Shown: positions 23,534 to 35,730 of the stretch, one piece after another | How the letters are laid out: each line of letters starts with the position of its first letter | Numbering within the stretch: position 1 is the stretch's first letter | Made by a program: the position numbers and the translations under genes | Assembly (NCBI GenBank): GCA_014526335.1 | Contig: JACTAT010000002.1 | Location: 3,929,832 to 3,993,831 of the forward strand | Length of the DNA: 64,000 bases | DNA from: Chrysaora quinquecirrha | Lineage: Eukaryota > Cnidaria > Scyphozoa > Semaeostomeae > Pelagiidae | Direction: 5' to 3' | Notes under the pieces: generated by a model | The model's input: the letters and a program-made list of their open reading frames with translations, nothing else | The model's database searches: none | Told to the model about the DNA's origin: nothing

Positions 23534-24339
23534 GCCAGTTCAAACTGGTTACTCTTGAAGAGACTACTCTGCTTACCTAACACCAAGATTCCTTCACGCA
23601 AAATTTTATTAACATTTGATTCGAATCTTAATTAGTGATCATTATCAGGTTTAAAAGGCCGAATTATTCAGTCTCGTTATTCTAGCGGATCGCCTAATGA
23701 AAATGCACAAATCATAACAAAGTATATAAATTTCCATTGATCTTAATCGATTTAATACATCATATCAATCTCGGTATCTTTAAAGAAAACACTAGGTCAA
23801 AAAGCTTTACTTAGTTTTGATTCTAAATTGATCATTCTTAATAAATGTCCCTTGATCACATCAGTTCACGAATGCAACTCACACACAGACAATTTCAGAC
23901 AATTACGAACAACCTAAAATTTATTAAATTGATCGAATTATATGTTTTACTGATAAAGCAAAATTCTAAAATTGAAACTTCCATTATATATATGATTATA
24001 TTTATGAATTCTTTGACTTATTTCATTTATCATATTACTACATTTAAATGCCTTACAATTTAAAGGTTTTATTATTTTTTAGTATATCAAATTTCTTGAT
24101 ATACATTGTTTATCTTACTCAATTTTGACTTTGCTGGAGCAACCGACAAAACGAACGACTCTTAACGTAATTTATTTATTATTATTCACTCTATCATTTT
24201 ATATTATTTTAATTTTTCTGTATTATATTCTCATGTTGTGGTTCTTGCGTAGACATAAGTTTTGTTAGTCACATTAGTGTTCCTTTCGGACATTATAGTT
24301 ATCATGATGAAAGTTTGCTTTCCATTAACATACTAGCGA

Positions 24340-24730
24340 ATCTATACCAACTACTATGGTGGATACGCGCTACTGTGGTGGTATTTTTTGTGTACTATGG
24401 TGGATACGCACTACTGTGGTGTGCTATTATGCTTGATATGGTGGGTTATTATATGCTTGATGTGGTGGTATTTTTGCCTACTGTGGTAGATACGCACTAC
24501 TGTGGTGGGTTATGGAATGGAATTATGATGTAATGGAAATTTTTGCGTACTGTGGTGGATCATCACTTCTGTGGTGGGTTATTTATCTTTGTTTGATGGA
24601 TTTCCGTACTGTGGTGGATACGCATTACTGTGGTGGGTTATTATGCTTGATGTTGTGGTAGTTTGAGAGCATATTGTGGTGGAAAGGCGCTACTGTGATG
24701 GGTTGTTATGCTTGATGCGGTGGAATAATG
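24340..24730. repeat. Degenerate minisatellite (TACTGTGGTGGATACGC)
   Basis: About a dozen imperfect units built from TACTGTGGTGGATACGCACT and GGTTATTATGCTTGATG. No coding sense. Confidence 0.75.
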
Positions 24731-25032
24731 TGACAGTACGTGTGAGTATGACAGTGACAATCTGTGACAAGGGGGAGGGAGGTGGCCAAAATCTGTGAAA
24801 AAAATTGCGTGACGTCATTTTTGAACGGCCCCTCGAAGCAACCTTTTTGCTGCAGGCAATGTAGATCTAGCTGAACAGGTCACTGAAACCATATTTGTTC
24901 CATTTCTTTTGATTTGGGAAGCTTTGCCTCAGGGTTTAAAGATAAAAGATAATAAAGTCCTATATCAGGCACATAAATAAAAACAACTACTTGAAACTCA
25001 AACACTGTAGAAACAAATCAGTTGAAACTCTT

Positions 25033-25225
25033 GAAGGAGCTGTGGCGTCGTGGCTTAAACCAGCTTTCGCGTGGTTTCAGGAGGTTAGTGAGGTCGAGGC
25101 TGGAGTCCCCAGCCACAGTGGCGTAACAGTCAGGATCGAGTCCTCGTTAGTTCATCTGCTTCTGCGATCGCAGGTAGTGATACTTAATACATCATTTCAC
25201 CTATACCTTTACCTTTACCTTCACT
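25033..25225 (+). mobile_element. tRNA-derived SINE, CACCTT-tailed family
   Basis: Begins GAAGGAGCTGTGGCGTCGTG, has the middle GTTAGTTCATCTGCTTCTGC and ends in ACCTTTACCTTTACC. Diverged from the copies at 33693 and 35555. Confidence 0.6.
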
Positions 25226-25830
25226 GAAATAGATGTGCCGTAGCTGTTTGTGAAGTGTGGCAATATATAATAAGTCTAGCTAAATCGATTTAAATGCACG
25301 ACGCTGCATCGCATTACATAATACTAGACTCATTACATTCGATGCAATTTTCGCTGCTCCACACCCGGCCACCCGGCTCCACCCCAAGTAGCTATTTTTG
25401 CTTCATTGCACCTTCATTGTGACGAAACTAAGTTAGCTTGTGATTGTTAGTTGTTGCTGTTTCTCAAGAGTAATAACGTAGACGAGATGTAATAAGTCTA
25501 AAGACTGCTTATCGATTGCACTGCATTGCTCTGCATTGCACCTCCCACATTCCAAAGTCTGACATTTCATTAATATTTTATCACAATTCTGACTTTTTGC
25601 ATCACTTTGCTGTATCAATTCAGGTTTTTTGCCCTGTTCAGGCTCCACTGCACTTTCGTTATAACAATTTTTGCGGAGCTGAGTTTAGATGGCCTCTCCC
25701 TTTGTTTTGTACTTTTCAACTGTTTCATTTTTGTTACACAAAGCATTCCAACATATCGATAATTCCAGGCCACCTACGAGATGTTTACGTCATTGAAGAA
25801 AGGGCAACTACCAAAGAAATCGGGTGTATA

Positions 25831-25976
25831 CACTCTTTTTTTTTAATAAGCAACTGTTCAGTAAGCAACCAGGGCTGAGATTGTGCTAAAATTTCTGGTG
25901 AAATAGCTTTCTTTATACTGTACATCCTTGCAAACTTGTCAGTTACATTGAGAAGCCAGAAAAGAGCCAAAATAAG
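25831..25976. mobile_element. Truncated MITE, AAGCAAC subfamily
   Basis: Begins at TA with CACTCTTTTTTTTTAATAAG and matches 52590-52735 nearly base for base, then stops before the other end. A 29-bp direct repeat (GGCAACTACCAAAGA.ATCGG) lies on either side (25803-25830, 25979-26006). Confidence 0.65.
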
Positions 25977-27054
25977 AGGCAACTACCAAAGATATCGGGT
26001 TTATAGTAAACTATTTTTTATAACAACAATTTTTTAAGAACATGAGCCTAGATTTGGACCAGATTTTAAGAACAAAGTAAAAAAAAGCTGAGGCTGGCCT
26101 TTTCCTAAATCCTAAGAATATCAGCTTAATATGAAGGTAAGACTAAAGACGGTCAGACTGAATGTAAAAGCAAGCGAACAAAGAAATAGATAGGCTTGCT
26201 GCATTTGTACACAGACCTGGTACCATTCACTGAAAATATTATTGTCTAGGAAACCGAGGAATTAAGATTAAGAACATTTCAGGTTGAAAAGGGCAAAAAG
26301 TTAAGAACAGCCTGCCTCGATCAAAATTTCCTGCTTTTCATAAAGAAGAGTGTAACTATAGGGTTATATATTTTTCGATCCCCTTTAAGGAATAATGCTG
26401 TTTGTTTATTGTCCTTACTGTCCTTCATGAAAGTACAAACTCAAAACTTAGATTAAAGTAGAAAATACAGACAGTCCTACAGACATCGCTGACCATTCAA
26501 ATTCTCCTTACAAGTGGGGACAAAAAGAAGACAAAGTTTCGAAAGTGATATAGACTGGAGATTTTATCTTTCAGAGGCATGCCCCATTTTGCAGATTATG
26601 GCATTGTGGTGTTCTGGTTTTTACCACTTTATCTTCGAAACATTGATACACTAATACACCATAATACACTATAATGCATTGATATAAAAACAAAATATTT
26701 CAGATTCTCTTTGGCTTCTAGTTTTCATTTTATTTTTAGTTTTAATTTAGATAGCTGATGTTTCTACAGACGGGGGGGGGACGAGTCCCAGTTGATACAA
26801 GGCTTGAACTTTGGAAAGGGATATAGCATCCTCCACAGTGTCTGCATAATGAATCCTTCGTAGCACTTGTGTGACGATCAAGGAGAAGCTGTTAAGAAGC
26901 AGTTACAAAATATAATTTGAGCCAATTTTTTTTCTTTTTCCTTATAATTTAATGCTTTATTCTTCTATCGAGCCTTGTGAATAATTTTCTGGATGTTTGC
27001 TTACTTATGACATCTTGCTTTGGTCTGCAAATCGTTGGCATCCCTCATCCCATG

Positions 27055-27179
27055 ATTATCCATTCCCCTTCATTCCACCTTCATTCCTCGTTGCACCTTC
27101 ATTCCTGATTCCCCTTCTTTCCACCTTGATCCCCCATGCCATCTTCGTTCCCCGTTTCCCTTCATCCCATCTTCATTCC
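27055..27179. repeat. CATTCCCC-type minisatellite
   Basis: Loose repeats of CCTTCATTCCxxxTTC flank the MULE on the left and resume after it (28163-28230). The element therefore inserted into this array. Confidence 0.7.
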
Positions 27180-27188
27180 CAATTCTAT

Positions 27189-28153
27189 TAGCCTGCGTGC
27201 AAACTTCACAAAGAGGGAATTGTAAAGTCTGCGAATTAGCGTCCGTTTTCGAGTTCTGTGACCTCGACTTCCTCCTTCACAGAGGAGGTCGATCTTGCGC
27301 AAGAAATTGCCTCCGCTTTACTCGTCCGAACCTCCCGCAGAGCAGACACGCACTAATCAAATTGGAAATGTCGGGTGATGGAAGATGCTGCCTTTGCTTC
27401 GAAGAGACTATTTTGAAGCACGATCGAAATCTGGTGGAGGGATCTGGCGTTTTTAATCCGAAATTGGAAATTCTTAGTCTCGATTTTATTTATTTACTTC
27501 CATTTTCGAAATATATTTGCAAAAATTGTGTTGATTTGTTGAAGGAGAGAAGGATTTAAAGACGAGCTAGCCAAAGTCAACGAAAAGCTTAAGTTAAAAT
27601 ACATTAAAGCCACTGACACAGTTATTGGGCTTGGCGAGGACGAAGCTCTGCCCATATCGGAGGGCCGATCGAAGATTAGAAGGGTTTTGTTATCGTCGGA
27701 GGCAGAGGGAAATGACAGCAGGGACACAGGCCTATTACTAGGCCTACTCCATCATTAATGTTGATCATTAATCTTGATCCAAGTATAATGTTTCGATCTT
27801 AAAGATTTGCTTCATCATGTCCAATCCCATTCGAAACGCAATTTGGTCCCAAACTTTCAAACCCTGAAGACATTCAAATTTGATCCTCGAAAAAGTCACT
27901 GAACGTTCCTCCATCTTGAATACAGGTAATTGCTGTAGTGTTCACTTCTTCACTTGTTTCAAAGAGGCTGAAAAACACGTGACGATGTTCTTGTTTTTGA
28001 TTGGGTCACTAAAATCTGAAACCACTCACTGATTGGATGAGAAACAATGCCCAGACAAAGAGCAGATTTATTGCGCAAGATCACAGAACTCAAAAACAGA
28101 CGCTAATTCGCAGACTTTACAATTCCCTCTTTGTGAAGTTTGCACGCAGGCTA
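27189..28153. mobile_element. MULE-like DNA transposon with 9-bp target duplication
   Basis: A 965-bp element with terminal inverted repeats of about 74 bp and few mismatches, starting TAGCCTGCGTGCAAACTTCA and ending with its complement. It is flanked by identical 9-mers CAATTCTAT at 27180-27188 and 28154-28162. A 9-bp duplication with long TIRs is the hallmark of Mutator-like elements. It carries a zinc-finger-like ORF (27368-27758) but no transposase. Confidence 0.85.
27368..27758 (+). pseudogene. ZAD-like zinc-finger ORF inside the MULE, frame-broken
   Basis: Starts MSGDGRCCLCFEET and has paired cysteines C-x2-C and, about 50 residues on, C-x2-C (YICKNCVDLLKER). This spacing resembles the ZAD/THAP-type N-terminal zinc modules of animal zinc-finger proteins. 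The frame ends at TAA just after LLKER. The frame one base over continues with a lysine-rich helix-like stretch (FKDELAKVNEKLKLKY) and ends at 27758. Either one base too many or a captured exon with its splice site lost. Host function is not implied. Confidence 0.5.
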
Positions 28154-28906
28154 CAATTCTATCTTCATTCCCCGTTCCATCTTCATTCCCGATTCCCCTT
28201 CTTCCACTTCCATTCCCCATTCCATTCCATCTTCATTCAGTGCGGTTGGTTTTGCACAATGGAATCCAATTCCTCGATCAGACGTGGAGCTACTTCAATG
28301 CGCGAGATAGATAGCTTTTTCTCGTCATTTGCATAAAGTGAAGAAGCCTCGCTTTGATGCATTTGCCATTGAGATCTTGTGCCCAAATTTTCATGATCCG
28401 TTTCTAAACACATTTTTCATTTGTCCATTTTAGATTCAGACAATAAAATCCTGACTTCTCCCTGCTCGTGGGCAGTGAACAGTCATGTAGCTACGTCATC
28501 TAATACATTACAGCAAGATAACATAACTTTATGTTATATCTTGATTACAGCTCTTAGTCCTTTCGCTCTTTCACTAATGCAGTATGTGAGTATGCAGAGC
28601 CCCATGGCCTCTTTTGACATTGTAAATTGCTTTGTCAAAAAAGTCAACTTAAAATTTGTAACTATTAGCATTTACCCAGATAAGCCTTGTGCCTGCAAAT
28701 GACATGGCTTACTATATCAGTTATGAGAACCCTTCTATTTTAAACATAAGTAGATCTTACGCCGTAATAGCTACGCTGTTGCGGAGCATACTTTTTGGGA
28801 TGTTAGTTGAATGTCAGTAATTGCTAATCAGCATGGCGTATAGTATGGGTCTCCTATTTTGCATCAACAGTGGTGTAGTAGTAGCTCAGTCTCAGCTTTT
28901 TAATTA

Positions 28907-29037
28907 AACTTATTACCTCAGCTGTTGTCATCGCTATTGAATTTAATTGCTGGGTGTTCAAGCTAACAGTTGAAGCGATCTCGGTTTGTAGTAAGTCCCG
29001 GTGTTATAAGCGATAACTGGGACTCAGGTAATAAGTT
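28907..29037. mobile_element. TA-flanked MITE, CTTATTACCTGAGTC family
   Basis: Left AACTTATTACCTCAGCTGTT and right GGGACTCAGGTAATAAGTT, with TA on each side. Internal GCGATCTCGGTTTG is shared with 21101-21256. Confidence 0.7.
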
Positions 29038-29710
29038 TAATTTTTCATAAAAATCAATACAGAGAGTATATTCAGGACTCCTTATTAAGTTTGTCGAACC
29101 AGTCAGGCTTCACTATAAACGTGGCCTATGTACTGTATTTCGTGCTGTACGCCACAACGCCTATAACCTGATTCTGTACTTTCGTCATTGGAAAGAATCG
29201 ATTCAGACATATGACAATGAATTCTGATATCTTAAACGAGAAGGGAATGAATTAGGTAACTAACATCTAACCTTCTTTGTTTACATTAAATAGAGTAAAT
29301 CTCTAGAGGTCACGTGTCAGGATTATTAGCTTCTCAGAGCTCCCCTGATTCCGTAAGTTTAAAAAAACCGAATTTAGTAATATTTAACTTATTTTATCAC
29401 TTAAGCCTCAGATGTCTGGACTAATTGTTATTACCAAATTTTTCATTAATGATTTTAGTAGAATGTCTGTGAGTTTGTCAAAGGTCGCTGATTCAGGCTA
29501 TGGTTCAGCTGATACTGTAGTGAAAATTTCCCTTGCAAAATACTGTATGTACATAGTAGGTTGAAGTAGGTTGATTTGTAACTAAAAGTTTCCCATGATG
29601 AGTCATAAACCAAGCGAGAGACAGAGTCATGTTATAGGGTTACCTTGTACGTAATTAGTTTTCCTTATAATTAAAATTTCAAGTCATGAATTTGAAGTAG
29701 GTGGAAGATA

Positions 29711-30107
29711 CACGCTTTTTTTATAAGGAACCTACCTCAAGGCCTAGTTCTAAAAGTTCCTTATTTTTGGACCTCTTTTGAGGCAATCGTAGTTCAAAAA
29801 GTTCCTTAATAGTTCCTTAATTTTAACTGCACATACAGTGGTCATAACAATAATAGAGAGACACTTGCATGTGTTTGCTCGGGACTACTCAAGGAAACAT
29901 TTGATTCATGTTTAACGTACAATTTATGTGATTTCGACTGCAAATGAATGGAACTGGCTTTCTAATTCTTGATTATTTGCAGTGATAAAAGCATTCAACA
30001 TTGAAAAGTTCCTTAATGATTTTCTCTTTAGTAGTATAAGTTCTTTAAATTTTCGGGCCTTCTACATGTAGGTTCCTTATAAAGTGGTTCTTTATTAAAA
30101 AAGCGTG
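29711..30107. mobile_element. TA-flanked MITE, AAGGAACC subfamily
   Basis: A 397-bp element beginning CACGCTTTTTTTATAAGGAA and ending TTCTTTATTAAAAAAGCGTG, with TA at both borders. Nearly identical to 45332-45736 along its length. Confidence 0.85.
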
Positions 30108-32289
30108 TAGATTAGTAACAAAACTTCAAGTGATGTTAAAACGTAAAGTTTTTTGTTGTCAATTGAGTGAAAACTTCAGTTGTAGTTTTAGAAAAAGGGA
30201 AGCATAGGGTGAAGTAATGCTGTAAATATCCGATGATGGAATGTCATTCTTGAATAAAGGGGCACTAATATGCTCCTCGACCTCATTCTCAGGGGCCGTG
30301 TTTGATCTTCAGCCTCACTTTCGCTCTAGACGTTCTCCTTCTGTTCCTAAAATTCATTGTTATTTTCATTCTTCCTTTTCTAAAGAAAAAGTTTCAAACA
30401 GTCAGTTCAACTATACTGTTAGCATTAATAATGTTGAATCCAAACCTGTGCTGTCTCTTGAAATGAAGGACCCATATTGAGGGTTTTTGTGTAGAACGCC
30501 CCGCCTGTACCCCAACTCAATTTCAAGGTGAGAAATGTTCGATGTTCCCTGGCCTGGCATAAACAGATATCAAGGCATATCCACCCTCACTCCCTCCTTC
30601 CCTCGATCTATAACAGAGTCGATTGTTTGCCAAAATGTGGTTTTTTAAGCTATGGGACAAATCCAGAACATCCTTTTGGAAACCAATTTCCAACACCCAA
30701 CTGCGCTGTGTTCATTGAATATACTCATTTGGTTTTCATTTTTTCGCTGTTTTCTCTGGTCAGTCCCCAACTGTGACTTCTAAAACGTTATACGTAAAAC
30801 AACTGGGTATAATACTAAGCTAGAGGGTGCTGAGTTTAGGATTCAAGGAAAAAATTGTCGTTTTGTTGAGTCAAGATAGTTTGTCTTTTGCTAAGAAAAC
30901 AACTGGGTTTTAGCCTTGGTGATCATTGTCTTTCTCTGTGTTGAACAGCGATGGTAGCAAAATGGTTTAAATTACTTTGATTTGGAACAAATTCTGTTGG
31001 CAACATCACTGAGAATGAGAATCTAAACGATGTTTTCCTACTTCAGAAAGTCAGGGCAAAAAATGTCGCATAAACCTGGCTTTTGCGTTTTTCTGTTTAT
31101 TAACGGGGTGTTTTGAACAGCTTGTTTTATGAAGCCTCTTCGGTCCTTAGGCCCTACGACAACTTGCTCTCTTTCTCTTCACCGTTTGTTTTGATCTCTC
31201 GAGAAAAAGTCACCAACTTATTCCCTTAAAAGGCGCGTTGTTTCGCTTGGTATTCCTTCGGGTGTGGCCTAGAAGAGGCCTTCAGAGCATGCAATCTAGA
31301 GAAATGTTTTTATCGAGAGGCCGTCGCTTTTTTGACCACCGTATATCCTCGATTAAGCGCCCAAGGCACTCCATTAAAGTCTATCTCAAAGAGGAAGCCC
31401 TTATTTGAAAATTTCTGAATTAACTAGCCTTCTGACGAAAACTAAGTTTTGAAGCAACTGACAAAAGATGTCTCTTGATTCCTCCCATCAGGAGCTTGCA
31501 CATACAACATCAAAGGAGTGTCCGGGACGAACCTGATTGGTAGCGTTGGCAGCTCAATCCAAAGGGGTACTTATTCAAGGAAGGGCGCTTAATACGGTGA
31601 TCACAAATGATTAAAAAGTAATAAAGCTAACAGAGCCCTAGTTTGGTTTTCTGAACCTGGTCAGCATGATTTTTCATGTCCTTGCTATTCTCCAATTTTA
31701 TGTGATCAGGTACACGTTTGTAAAGGAATTTTATGCCCCTTTCAGTTTCTCTTGACCAAATAAGGAGACAACATACTTTTTTGTTCGTCTCTATGAAATC
31801 CAATTGCCTGAAAGCGAGGCTTTGATGTTTCTGAAAGTTGATTGCCCTGAAATAGCCTGCATTTGATTTACATTGTACAATTCCAGGAGGTCATATTCAG
31901 TCAAAACTGTTCCGTGTAACTGGTGCTAAGGGGATGTGTATATATTTGTCGCGATCTCATATTTTTAGCTGCTGTACAGTTATTTCAGTTTGCGACGTGT
32001 ATTTTTAACCCCAAGAATACACTTCACCATGCGCAGCCCAAAGATCGTCCAGGTTGGCGCATCCGTTGTTTACCCTCAAATCAGCACCAGCGAAAAATCT
32101 CATTAAAACAACAAACCTAGGGGAAAGGAAATGGTTTTTCAGATCAGATGTGTACGAATTGAGATAAAAATAGCAAAAAAGGATGTTTGAAGCAAATGAG
32201 AAATCTGGCTAAATAAACTTGTGGCTAAATAAGATTTTTGTTAAACATCGCCTTTTTCCAGATTTTTTTTGCATGTTGACATGTTTCTG

Positions 32290-32760
32290 CTTTATACCTT
32301 AGAATACCATATTATACCTTAGAATACCACTAATACCTTAGAATACCACTTGATACCTTATAATACCACTTTTACCTTAGAATACCACTTGATACCTTAG
32401 AATACCACTTTTACCTTAGAATACTACTTGATACCTTAGAATACCATTTGATACCTTAGAATACCACTGTATACCTTAGTGTACCACTGTATACCTTAGG
32501 ATACCACTTTATATACCAAAGAATACCTCGTTTTACCATATAATACAACTTTATAGCTAAGAATACCACTTAATATCTTAGAATACCACTAACACCTTAG
32601 TATATCACTTGATACCTTAGAATACAACTTTATACCTTAGAATACCACTGTATACCTAAGAACACCAATTTGTACCTACAAATACCATTTATATACCGTA
32701 GAGTACTACTAGAGAACCACCTTTTATCTGATGGAACACCTGAGTACCTTGCAGAACAAC
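32290..32760. repeat. Minisatellite with unit ATACCTTAGAATACCACTT
   Basis: About 20 imperfect copies of a unit of about 20 bp, increasingly diverged toward the right. No ORF. Confidence 0.9.
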
Positions 32761-33692
32761 TTTTTACCTTTATAAGGAAGAGGTTTTACTCTATTCATGG
32801 AATAAAATACGATTCATACATACACTCTTTATATCATTAATCGATTATTAAGTAAATTATTTCCTTCTTAAAATATTTATCATTTAAATTTGAAGCAAGG
32901 GGCAGGTCGCTTATACCTAAATGTTGGCCAAATATATAACGAGAAGCATGTAAATCAATTTAATGTCTTTATTTGACAACAACTTGTATTAGAACACCAT
33001 TGCTGTAGGTATCATTTCGAGTTTCTCACAGGGTATATTTTTAGACAAATATTTCGTTTGTCTAGGGTGTGTTTGTGATGGGAATTCTCAATCAAAGGTG
33101 GGAATTTCTTAATCGAAGGTGTAAAAACGCGCTGCATTTTCATCTTCCTCGAGATTGAGAATATTCGAGAGCGAATAACGCACTTTTAAAGGCAGTCTGT
33201 GCATCCAATCTAAGTTCGTTGAATAAAATGAAGGTCTGTCAAGGTCACTGTTGACTGAAAGGGCCTCACTGTTCGGAAAATCGGTTCAACTTATGGAATA
33301 TCCCAGATATTCTATATGTTGAAAAGTGGCTGGTGTATACCGTCCCCGGAGACTGAAAAATATAAAAAATTTACTGTAGCGTCCCTTTAAAAGTACTGGC
33401 TTTGATGGCTCAGATTTCCAGGCAATAGTTTTACCCCCTACCCTACCCCGTTCAAAATGGGCATGAAATTTGGTTGCAATCCTAGTTAACATGCAGACTT
33501 GGTGCGGGCTGGTCGAGCAGTCACGGCGTTCGGCAGTGATCGTCAGTTCCAGGATTCAAATTTCTCGAGACATTTGGTCGAGCATGTAGTCGAGGACTTC
33601 GGCATTGGTCAGCACTCGCCCTTGTTTCGAATATCTTCGGTAACACTTTCCTCAAGTCTAGATTCAACACAGCTGTCCATCTTTCTTAGGTT

Positions 33693-33868
33693 GAAGGTGA
33701 AGGTGAAATGGTATATTAAGCGCCAGTCGCTAGGATCTCAGTAGTAGGCTAACTAATCGAGACCTCAACCCTGGCTGTGACGCTCAGCTTCTTGGGCTCG
33801 AACCCTGACCTGACTGAGATTCTGCCTCTTCTAGCCAGGTGGATTAGACCATGACGCCGCATCACCTT
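33693..33868 (-). mobile_element. tRNA-derived SINE, CACCTT-tailed family
   Basis: Minus-strand copy: plus-strand tail GAAGGTGAAGGTGAAAT, then CGCCAGTCGCTAGGATCTCA, a GGGCTCGAACCC box B-like block, and the head ending ATGACGCCGCATCACC. Confidence 0.7.
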
Positions 33869-35554
33869 GGTAAATGAGTAACCAGTGTATTCGTTCTTGA
33901 ATACCGCTATATGGTGAAGGTGAGCCCCCTTTCCCCAAACAGAATAGCCCATCCGTAGATAAACCCAAAATTTTTGTTACCGAATTCTCCTAACCATAGA
34001 TAGGCCCACCCTTATAGATAACCCCATCTGTTCCAGTGCTTTATATCAGTTTACGGCACCAGTGCAGATCTTCTTGCTCAATCTCTTTTTAGACTGAGAT
34101 TTTTCTAACGTGTTTTTGCTTTCTATGAAATGCTTGTTGAAAAGGCTGATGTCATGCTAAAGTTGGCTGATGTAACTTGCAGCAAAATGGCGTCATTGAT
34201 TTGCTTTCTGGCGTCCTTTAGCCAGCTCAAATTCTACACACGAAACAGTCAACAAGCGTGCTAGGAAATCATAACAAACTTGCAAGCAAACGCTGGAAAT
34301 TCTTAAAATTTCTGTACTGTGTAACAAGGTAAACAAGTCGTGATTTGCGAATAGCGTTTTTTCCTGGACTGGGACCGTATGAAAATTACTTAAACGCTTT
34401 CTTTTCGCTGAGAAAACCGCCAAACGTGCGCTTCGTATCCGGTAACGAAAACGAGATAACCCTAGAACGAGGTCAAGCCTGTCCAATCTAGTACGAGTTG
34501 TGGGCCTAGCTCAGCGCTTTGTCTCTGCCAATCTCTTTCTCCCTTTACTTTTCAATTATCTCCTCTAACTATTCTCGTCTCAGATGTGTTGCTCCCAATT
34601 TTTCTGTCCGCTCCTGCCAGATAAAATGCGTGCAGGACCCCCTTACCCTTGCCAAGTCATAACGAGTTGTCTGACATTATTTATTGCTTGCGATAGGCGG
34701 GCAACAGCAAAAGGGGGCGGCGAAACTCGTCGAAACTATCGAATGATGCGACGCAATCAGTGAACATAAAGCGACAGAAATCATAAACTGCTTCATTATT
34801 TTTTCTTTAATTTTATGTCTCTTTACATATATTTTCTTCCCATGCCATGACTGGAATACACAGCTTTAACGTCTGTATTGCTATATTGAATCAGCAATAA
34901 ATCTTTCTATACTTTATCATATAATTGTTGTTCTTTATCATCTTGTCTGTGCATCGGTTTTTAGAGCGAGCAATTCATGTGTCTCGTCTTGTCTGCGAAA
35001 CGTTCATTGCAACCACCATTTCATGCATGTTATTTTTGTTTGTCCTGTCTCTGTTCGCAGACTTATTACGCCCATTCATTCACCTCCACATGCACTTCCA
35101 TAGTCCGTGTCTAGACTAACTACATAAGCCACACCACTTCGCTCGATGATGTTGTTGTTGTTTTCTAAAATCGCTTAGTTTGGCGTGAAAAATCAAAAGT
35201 AGGGGAGAGAAAACTAGAGACTCTTGTCGTGTCGTGAGTCTAGTCCATGTCCACCTGTTCGTAAACTGCCACAACAACCTTTCACAGCAATAACAACATC
35301 AACAACAGAAACTAAGAATACTTATTTGCTCTAATCTTTGTTGGTAGAATTCTACTGACTGCAAAGGAAATTTGGACTGCTTTTTCTGGTTTACAATACG
35401 TGAATGTTATCACCATTGTACCATGTTACCTATATCAGTAACCCTTACCATTCACAATAACAACAACAACAACAGCAGCAATAACATCAGTTTGAGTGTG
35501 GTCAAAGAAATTTCCATGCTCGGCTAGTATAACCAAAATTGACAACAGAACACC

Positions 35555-35730
35555 GAAGGTGAAGGTGAAATTGTGTTTTAGCGCCAGTCGCTAGGATCTC
35601 AGTAGTAGGTTAACTAATCGAGACCTCGACCCTGGCCGTGACGCTACCGTGGCTTGGCTCGAACCCTGACCACACTGAGCTTCTGACACCACGAGTCAGC
35701 TGGATTACACCACGACGTCACAGCACCTTC
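35555..35730 (-). mobile_element. tRNA-derived SINE, CACCTT-tailed family
   Basis: Best-preserved copy on the minus strand. GGTTCGAGCC fits a Pol III box B, and TGGTGTAATCCAG is near a box A. Plus-strand view: GAAGGTGAAGGTGAAATTGT at one end and CACGACGTCACAGCACCTTC at the other. Confidence 0.75.

Larger units (their letters stand above)
22250..27179. other. Intergenic region after WDR12
   Basis: No exon recognised. Contains SINE copies, a minisatellite, a truncated MITE, and at 24770-24840 a short GGGGGAGGGAGGTGGCC...GTGACGTCATTTTTGAACGG remnant typical of animal DNA transposon debris. Much of 26000-27000 is plain AT-rich sequence. Confidence 0.5.

Noticed and set aside
32290..32760. Regular repeats considered as a CRISPR array
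   Set aside because: Unit of about 20 bp repeated head to tail without unique spacers, in animal DNA; it is a minisatellite.
34193..34486. 97-codon minus-strand ORF with basic residues
   Set aside because: No recognisable domain, no supporting splice signals; treated as chance.
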